Shown piece after piece: positions 32,470 through 38,511 of a DNA stretch of 38,511 bases. Source of the stretch: Azolla pinnata. Taxonomy: Eukaryota; Streptophyta; Polypodiopsida; Salviniales; Salviniaceae. Made by a program: the position numbers and the translations under genes. Below the pieces are notes generated by a model. That model saw nothing but the letters and a program-made list of their open reading frames with translations. It made no database searches and was not told the DNA's origin. Position 1 is the first letter of the stretch; each line of letters starts with the position of its first letter. The DNA lies in the NCBI GenBank assembly GCA_037176905.1, contig JBBBWG010028478.1:1567-40077 (forward strand). Reading direction: 5' to 3'.

Positions 32470-33332
32470 TCAAGATGTCGGATGCTCCAACGAGAGCTTC
32501 AATTTCTTACATGGCCCTTCGGGAGCATTCTCTACTGATGTTGTTTCTTGGATCACTTGAATCCTGCAGAGAAAAAAAAAACCCAAAACAAGAAACAAAA
32601 CCTTGTTATTGGAGTGCTTGTATGCACACAAAAAAAATCAGAAAAAGAAACTGGTGCTTGGAATCGTTGGAATTTTGATGATCTTTTCTTACCTGTCTTT
32701 CCTCTTCTCTAAGAAGCGAGCGAGCGAAGCCTTTCTTGCATATGGGAGCTCTGCACATCATGGAAACGCATCTAATTAGGGTTTGGTATGAATCGAATAC
32801 GAGTGTATCAGAAATAGTATTATTCCTCGATCTGCTCACTTCCATTGCATATATGCACACCTCCATAGATGAATACATATATACACATCCATAGATGTAG
32901 ATCAGTGTGTGAGAGTGAGAAAGCACCTGCTTGGGATCTCCTGCACAATGGCTGGGGTTTCTTTTCGGGTTGCAGTGTTGTAGCTGTGATTCTGGCGGAA
33001 GAGGGTTGGGATTCAATTCCAGATGGACCCTCACTGGGATTCTTGTTCGCGTTGGAACTACCCAGGAGGAGCATGATAGCATGAGCCTGCCGACACAGAA
33101 TTCAAAACAAAACAGATGAGATTAACGCTGCGACAAAACAAAGGAAGCAAAACGATTCACGATCCGTAGGAAAACAATCAGGAACAGAACTGACAGAAAG
33201 GCGCACATTTCCAAGAAGAAGAAGAAGGAGAAGAAGGAGAAGAAGAAGGGTTCCGACATTCACCTTATCAGCAGGGATGTTGTTATAGACATTGACGGTG
33301 CCAGAATAGAATATGGTAAGCTGAGGCGCCAT
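32470..33332 (-). CDS. JAZ: Short JAZ (TIFY) jasmonate repressor with C-terminal EAR-type motif
   Basis: JAZ proteins hold MYC-type factors inactive in the nucleus and are degraded through COI1 when jasmonoyl-isoleucine is present. Four exons: 33332-33264, 33086-32927, 32750-32693, 32563-32470; phases agree, giving 126 aa. The TIFY/ZIM domain starts at residue 4 (QLTIFYSGTVNVYNNIPADK, then AHAIMLLLGSSNA across intron 1). The Jas motif ELPYARKASLARFLEKRKDR (about 77-96) spans introns 2-3. The end has KKLKLSLEH, an LxLxL motif. The ATG is the first in the leader predicted from a TATA box at 33563-33569. The N-terminal region found before TIFY in most JAZ proteins is lacking. LPxARK is a JAZ3/9-like degron variant, so COI1 binding is plausible but not certain. 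Confidence 0.92.
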
Positions 33333-33562
33333 GGAGGCTGCGATAGATCGGATGAAGAGTCCTTGGGAACAAGAAAGAGAGAGAGGTTCGAGAGGTTCGA
33401 GAGAGAGAGAGAGTGCGATGGAGAGGAAAGCTGTTCGGATCTCCGTGTGCTAAGCTTGACCTTGGGTGGGTACGAGAATGGAAACAGAACGGAAGAAGAA
33501 GAAGAAGAAGAAGAAGAATGTGGTGATGGCGATGGCTATGGCGGGGATGAATGAAGGAGAGA

Positions 33563-33569
33563 GTTTATA
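33563..33569 (-). promoter_or_regulatory. TATA box of the JAZ gene
   Basis: TATAAAC on the coding strand, about 230 nt before the start codon. It implies a leader of roughly 200 nt containing GAA/CTT and GA/CT microsatellites and no ATG before 33332. Confidence 0.5.
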
Positions 33570-33670
33570 CTGCTTGTCTCCCTGCCTTGCCTTGCCTTGC
33601 CCCTCTATGTGTGTGTGCTGCGGAAGTTTCAGAGCTTTGTACTGGAGAGTCCTTGGGCGAAGGAAAGGAA

Positions 33671-33902
33671 AACGTGTCCGCGTGGAGATGGAGGGCAAGC
33701 GATGGCGGTGTGTGTTCTTTCTGTCTGTCTGTCTGTGTGCTGCTGCATCTTGCTGCGACATAAAGAAGAAGAAGAAGAAGAAGAAGAAGAAGAAGGAAGG
33801 AAGGAAGGAAGGAAGGAAGGATTGTGCGTGCCTGCAGACATGGAAAGCAGCAGAGTCAAAAGGAGCACAAGGGCGAAGCAGAGGGAGAACAGAAAAAACG
33901 TG
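33671..33902 (-). promoter_or_regulatory. Two T/G-boxes upstream of the JAZ gene
   Basis: AACGTG (CACGTT on the coding strand) occurs at 33671-33676 and 33897-33902, about 100 and 330 nt upstream of the TATA box. AACGTG is a known MYC2-type T/G-box, and JAZ genes are typically induced by the MYC factors they repress. Six-base motifs also occur by chance. Confidence 0.35.
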
Positions 33903-33960
33903 TTGGAAATGTGGCGATGGTGGGGACAGGACCTCTTCCCCTTCCCCCCCCCCCCCTCAC
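33764..33960. repeat. GAA, GGAA and poly-C simple repeats
   Basis: GAA units at 33764-33795, GGAA units to about 33820, and a run of 13 C near 33945-33957. Confidence 0.85.
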
Positions 33961-34085
33961 CTGCAGCAGGCTCGGGGAGCTTCTGTGCAAGACGATCATG
34001 TCTGTCGTTCCTTCCTCTCTGACTTCGTCTCTCTCAGAGCTCTCTCTCAGAGCTCTCGCCATAGCCGCAACAAGGAAGACGAAAG

Positions 34086-35260
34086 ACGCAGACGCACATG
34101 CATGTATGCATGCATGCATGCATGCATGCATGTCTGCATGTGTGCATGCATGCGTGCGTGCATGTGTGTATGTATGCGTGCCTGCGTATGTGCGGGCGTA
34201 TGCATGCATGCATGCGTGCCTGCATGTGTGTATGTATGCGTGCGGGCGTATGTGCGGGCGTATGTGCGTATGCATGCATGCATGCCATGCATGGACGTAT
34301 GTATGGAGGTGTGCGTGTAGTGAGTGTGGACGTATGGATATGTGTGTGTGGGCGTATGCGTGCAGTGCATGGACCGTATGTATGCGTGTGTGCATGTACG
34401 TATGTATATGCACGTCTGTGTGTGTGCGTATGTATGTATGCATGCATGCATGTGTGTGTGCGTGGGCGTATGTATGCATGCATGTATGGACGTGTGTATG
34501 CATGCATGTATGCAAACATGTATGTGTGTATGTATGTGTGTGTATGTATGTATGCATGTGTGGACATATATGAATGTCGGTATGTGCGTGTGTTTCTGTA
34601 TGTATGGACGTATGTATGTATGTGTGGACATATGTATGTATGTGTGCATGTTTGTGTAAGTACGGACGTATGTATGTATGTGTGCATGTTTGTGTATGTA
34701 TGGACGTATGTATGTATGTATGTATGTGTGGGCGTCTGTATGAATGTATGTATGTGTGTGTGTGTGTTTATGTATGTATGTATGTATGTGTGGGCGTCTG
34801 TATGAATGTATGTATGTGTGTGTATGTGTGTTTATGTATGGACGTATGTATGTATGCGTGGATGTATGCATGCATGTGTGTGTGTGCAATGTGCAAGTGT
34901 ATACGGACGTATGTATGTATGCGTGGATGTATGCATGCATGTGTGTGTGTGTGCACTGTGCAAGTGTATACGGACGTATGTATGTATGTGTGGATGTATG
35001 CATGCATGTGTGTGTGTGTGCACTGTGCAAGTGTATACGGACGTATGTATGTATGCGTATGTGTATGGACGTATGCATGCATGCATGTGTGTGTGCATGG
35101 ACGTATGCATGGACGTATGTATGTATGTGAATTTCTTTTATGCATGTATGTATGAGTGTGCGCATGTGCGTGTGGACGGGAAACTGGCCATATGCGTGTA
35201 TTGTGTGTATGTATGTATGTATGCATGCATGCATGTATGTGTGCGTGCATGTATGTATGT
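34086..35260. repeat. 1.2-kb (TATG)n / (CATG)n array with higher-order units
   Basis: TATG, CATG and TGTG units alternate with GGACGTATG and GGGCG spacers. A 67-nt higher-order unit containing GTGCAAGTGTATACGGACG occurs at 34891, 34958 and 35025. A 62-nt unit containing GGCGTCTGTATGAATG occurs at 34731 and 34793. Frames are open on both strands but encode only short-repeat peptides (Cys/Val/Met or His/Thr/Tyr). Confidence 0.9.
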
Positions 35261-36402
35261 ACAAACCGAGAGATCGATCGGTCCCATGAGCGTTTCTGCG
35301 AGCCAATGAGATCCTCATGCAATTCCGAGCGCCATCTTCATATATAATCGGCCGATTCGAGGATAATTTCGCTAGATCTAGTTACACCTTTCAGGGCACA
35401 TCCAGAAGAGGCCGCAAAACAGAGGTTTTTTTCCGTTTCTTTCCGATAAACTTTTTTTTGGATTAGTCGAACAGAACAGTGTCACCGTATGGGGCTACAA
35501 AAAACAAGATACTCGGCGGCAAGGAAGGGTTACAGTCAACACGATCGAAACCAAACTCGACATCTTGATGTACCATAACCATCGATCGGCGCATTGCATG
35601 CCTGATGCGAATCTCGCCAACCTCCATCAATCATCTCCTCCATATCGATCGATCGATCCTCTCTTCTCCGCGATACGGGCGGCGCCGATCCGCGAGCCGG
35701 ATCTTTCGGCCCTGATCTCCGGCACGTGGTGTTTGTTGCGTGTGATCGAGACCGAATGGGCTGGATCATTCTCTGATGATTACAGATCGGCGCAGACGAC
35801 AATCAAGCGATCCAGCTAAGTCTGGCAGATCTTCCAGCTTTGCCTGATCAGGGCTTTGTTCTCTAGCATGATGACCAATCCCCCCGTCCCCAAAGCGTTT
35901 CCAACTTGCTTGGCTTGTTCTCTGGCCTGCGTGACCGATCTCGCCGAGTCTGGCAGAGCTTCAGTCAGTTGAACGGGCCAAATATGGCGGAAATATCTCT
36001 CCGTCTGAGCATATCTGGCGAGAATTCCTCGGTCTTTGCACGCGTTTCCAACCGCAAAGCCTTCATCTATATAGATTATAGGACAATGCACAAGCTGTCA
36101 CTTTTGCTTTGCTTTCTTTTCTTCAAGTTGTTGGTGTTTCTTTCTTGATGTCTTGCTTCTAGTTCCTTTTATATAGGTCAACTTCTTTTCAACTTTGGAG
36201 CCTTCTTGAGGGCGTGTTCCCGATACTTGTCCATTTTCCACGGCGCCCTTCGATGATAAAACAAATTTAAAGAAGAAAAGATGATGATGAAGAAAGAGAG
36301 GGCGAGATCGAGATGCAAAACAAAAAGCACATGTGATAATCCATGACCGAATCGATAATGATGATCTCTCAACATCGAGCGGACGTAACTACCAGCACAG
36401 TG
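35261..36402. other. Intergenic with diffuse direct repeats
   Basis: TTGTTCTCT(A/G)GC...TGACC(A/G)ATC occurs at 35857 and 35915, TCTGGCAG at 35821 and 35949, and GCGTTTCCAAC at 35895 and 36042, indicating overlapping old duplications. No gene is recognised. Confidence 0.4.
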
Positions 36403-36432
36403 CATACATACATACATACATACATACATATT
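36403..36432. repeat. (CATA)n microsatellite
   Basis: About seven CATA units. Confidence 0.9.
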
Positions 36433-36622
36433 CATGTGTACATACAGTTGCCCTCGAAAGACGCCAAATCGACACGGCCAGACAAGTTATTGTATTCAAA
36501 ACACCGATGATCGATTATATCACATGTGCTTTTGTTCTGGCGAATTGAATAATATACTTCAGCTTGTGATCCGGACTTTTGATTCGAACTAGAATATCGC
36601 AAGTTGAATACGTAAACAAAAG

Positions 36623-36702
36623 AAAGATATATTAACGCCTTCTAAAGGCCAATGTAATGGTCCATTAAAACAGGCAATACATATATGAGATGTGTACTCA
36701 GT
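36623..36702 (+). repeat. Dispersed repeat, second copy
   Basis: Matches 3541-3620 (ATATTAACGCCTTCTAAAGG against ATATTAACGTCTTCTAAAGA, then similar sequence through GATGTGTA/GATGTATA). Confidence 0.5.
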
Positions 36703-37382
36703 CGGTCATTTCATTAAACGAAGAAAAACCTCCTAGTGGAGACGATTCAAATGCTCGACGCTGCGTTCCCTTAATGCGCTTCGCTTAAAGCCTAATTAAT
36801 TAAAACCTAACGTTCGATCGCATGACATCTTTCTCTCTTTTTATACACTTTTGACACTACATGCATATACGGTTTTCTCATATACAAAACGATCAACAGG
36901 TGCATAAGAGAAGAAAACTCGCAGAAGTAATGCAAGCTTAAGCTGTGTTCAAGACACGCTCCGACATAGTCAAACCCTAAGATTGGCCATTCTGATTCCA
37001 TAGATAACATGAGGAGAATAATAGGATTACGATAATGGGCTTCTGTATTGCAATCGCCAACACGAGAGGGGTTTGCCAAAGCAATCGATGCTTTCTTTTC
37101 GAATCTCAATGTTTTGCACATGTTCTTGGCAGGTGGAGGAGCTCGAAGCGTAAACTTGCACGATCGATCCTGGAGGCTTTTTGGTTATGCAATCCTGATT
37201 CATTTTTTTGTTCGCAATTAAGTGCCATGTCATTGCTTACAGGGAATTATAAACTGGTCTCGAGATACATACTTTTTCTTCACGCGTTAATTGTGAAATT
37301 AGGAAAGAAAGGACATGGGCTAAAAAAATTGAATTACTTCCAATCTGATAGCAAGAGATGATACACTGTCTTGGCATTTTAT
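36703..37382. other. Intergenic, no gene recognised
   Basis: Several 70-110 codon frames overlap on both strands with no recognisable domain or splice-consistent partner. Confidence 0.4.
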
Positions 37383-37590
37383 CACTTCACATGAAGTGAT
37401 CAAGTGTAAAAATAACGCGGAATAAGTCGTGATATACTGCCTCAGCATCTTATCATCTTTAAACACTTCACATGAAGTGATCAAGTGTAAATAGAACGCG
37501 GAATAAGTCGTGATATACTTACTGCCTCGGCATCTTATCATATTTAAGCACTTCACATGAAGTGATCAAGTGTAAATAGAACACGGAAGA
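37383..37590. repeat. 81-85-nt tandem repeat carrying a palindrome
   Basis: CACTTCACATGAAGTG begins at 37383, 37464 and 37549, each followed by ATCAAGTGTAAA(T/A)A and a GCGGAATAAGTCGTGATATAC-type segment. A fourth, diverged partial unit precedes (about 37330-37380). Each palindrome has arms CACTTCA/TGAAGTG around a 2-nt centre. Confidence 0.85.
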
Positions 37591-37809
37591 AGTTGTAAGC
37601 CTCTCTTCCAAACCACCGTGTGGGCCTACGTTTCTTTTATCTTGTTCTTCTTTGTTGGCCCTATTTGGGTCAAGCCCTTCCTGTTTATCGATCTTGTGAT
37701 GGTCAGTTTCAGTGTCTATTTCTCTGGGCTCTCGCCGAGACCTTGTTCCTTCTCTTGTCGATGACAATAAAATGCGAGCTCGATCGATAATTGCCCAACA
37801 ATCGGTTCT

Positions 37810-38047
37810 AATATCCCTAATCACGAGCCCAAAATCGGGCAAAGGCCTTGTAAATTGCTCTCAAGGCTGTGAAAAGTGAGAAAGCTATTATCAACGCTAC
37901 CCCTTTGCCAGTTCTCGCTAATTATTCAGCAATCACCGCTCTAATTCAAAGAGCTTCGGTAATAACTGGTTGCGATATCAATAATCGCGAGCTCAAACCC
38001 GACCAAGGGCCTTGAAAAAAATTGCCCCTTAAGGCTGTGTGAGAAGT
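37810..38047. repeat. Diverged direct duplication
   Basis: Segments at about 37810-37880 and 37972-38047 share AAT(C/-)(A/G)CGAGC(C/T)CAAA, GGGC(AAA/-)GGCCTTG and AAGGCTGTG. This is an old duplication with an offset of about 165 nt. Confidence 0.55.
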
Positions 38048-38511
38048 AACACCTGCAATGCTATCAGTCACACTAATCGCAAGGCTACGAACACGGCGGC
38101 CACGGTGTCAACCGCACGAAGGAGCAGATTACGTTAAAACAGTCCCTTTCGTGTGGCCAGGGAACGTGTCCCTTCTCGTCACCGATCGAACAAATTTTCA
38201 CTCACATGGTGGATGACCGTATTTTTTCGACGCAAAATCGACACATTCTGCAGTTGCCAACCACGATGCGGCATCTTTTTTCCGCGGCCGCATGTTTCGT
38301 GTGCATGTGTGTGTCCTCATGGGCTATGAAGCTCGCTACCATCTGCTCAGCAGATTTCACGGATTCTGGGCCCTTAGGGTTTTAAGGCTCAGGGGGTTAG
38401 GGTTTTTTTATACTCCGGAGGGTAGTAAAGAGGGTAATATGCTAAATTCTTTCACCACATGTATGCATGTGCGGCGTGCATGTGGAGTATATACAGATGC
38501 TGGTTCCTCCA
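38048..38511. other. Window end, no gene recognised
   Basis: Contains CTTAGGGTTTTAAGG and GTTAGGGTTTTT near 38370-38405, resembling telo-box-bearing promoter sequence, so a gene on the plus strand may begin beyond the window. Nothing more can be supported. Confidence 0.3.

Noticed and set aside
32606..33082. 158-codon minus-strand frame in the JAZ region
   Set aside because: It reads through introns. The true frame of exon 3 encodes the Jas motif, which this frame misreads.
33466..35318. Very long frames (up to 423 codons) in the TATG array
   Set aside because: Both strands and several frames are open with pure repeat composition, typical of a tetranucleotide array lacking stop codons.
37383..37590. 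CRISPR-like spaced palindromic repeats
   Set aside because: Plant nuclear context, only three or four units, and the intervening sequence is itself repeated rather than unique spacers.

Overview
The window is nuclear DNA of a flowering plant. The genes are split by many GT-AG introns, the protein families are plant ones (JAZ/TIFY repressor, DUF246 O-fucosyltransferase, plant apyrase, gamma carbonic anhydrase), there is a eukaryotic tRNA-Asp, and intergenic DNA is crowded with CTT/GAA, GGA and CATA microsatellites. A 100-N run marks an assembly gap. I cannot name the species. A short TTAGGG-type telomere-like block is the only unusual lineage hint, and it is not enough to place the plant.

Layout. 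0-9 kb holds a local family of small plant proteins with the signature F-x-Y-D-x-x-S-Y-x-x-N-F-D-[DE]-G-S. There are two apparently intact members (368-1009 and 4447-4947), a 5'-truncated third (7238-7432) and a decayed fourth on the opposite strand (8580-9014). Conserved 3' flanks show that they arose by local duplication. 9.1-9.6 kb is a CATA array. 9.9-13.7 kb is a nine-exon apyrase (521 aa, + strand). 14.5-15.3 kb is a CATG-rich array. 15.5-18.5 kb is an eleven-exon O-fucosyltransferase-family glycosyltransferase (523 aa, +). Convergent with it, 18.9-23.7 kb on the minus strand is sphingosine-1-phosphate lyase. Thirteen exons are visible; the exon or exons carrying the PLP-binding lysine are missing and probably lie in the N gap. 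25.2-28.1 kb (minus) is a five-exon mitochondrial gamma carbonic anhydrase (265 aa), with a decayed duplicate of its second exon still lying in intron 1. 28.3-29.1 kb is tandem repeats, 29.1-29.8 kb an unrecognised decayed coding stretch, 30.6-30.8 kb the telomere-like block followed by tRNA-Asp(GUC), and 31.0-31.7 kb a minisatellite. 32.5-33.3 kb (minus) is a very short four-exon JAZ repressor (126 aa) with a TIFY motif at its N-terminus, a Jas motif, and a C-terminal LxLxL (EAR-type) motif. 33.7-38.5 kb is largely repeats, including a 1.2-kb TATG array.

How the genes relate. They do not form a pathway or cluster; apart from the small-protein family, the neighbours are unrelated housekeeping or signalling genes: extracellular/Golgi nucleotide hydrolysis, glycan synthesis, sphingolipid breakdown, mitochondrial complex I and jasmonate signalling. 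Exon models were built by hand from splice consensus and reading phase. Every intact gene model keeps phase throughout to its stop codon. I found no evidence for a wholly new biological system. The most informative points are the small-protein cluster with its shared promoter elements, the short EAR-bearing JAZ, the pseudo-exon in the carbonic anhydrase, the gap in the lyase, and a GC-AG intron in the O-fucosyltransferase gene.
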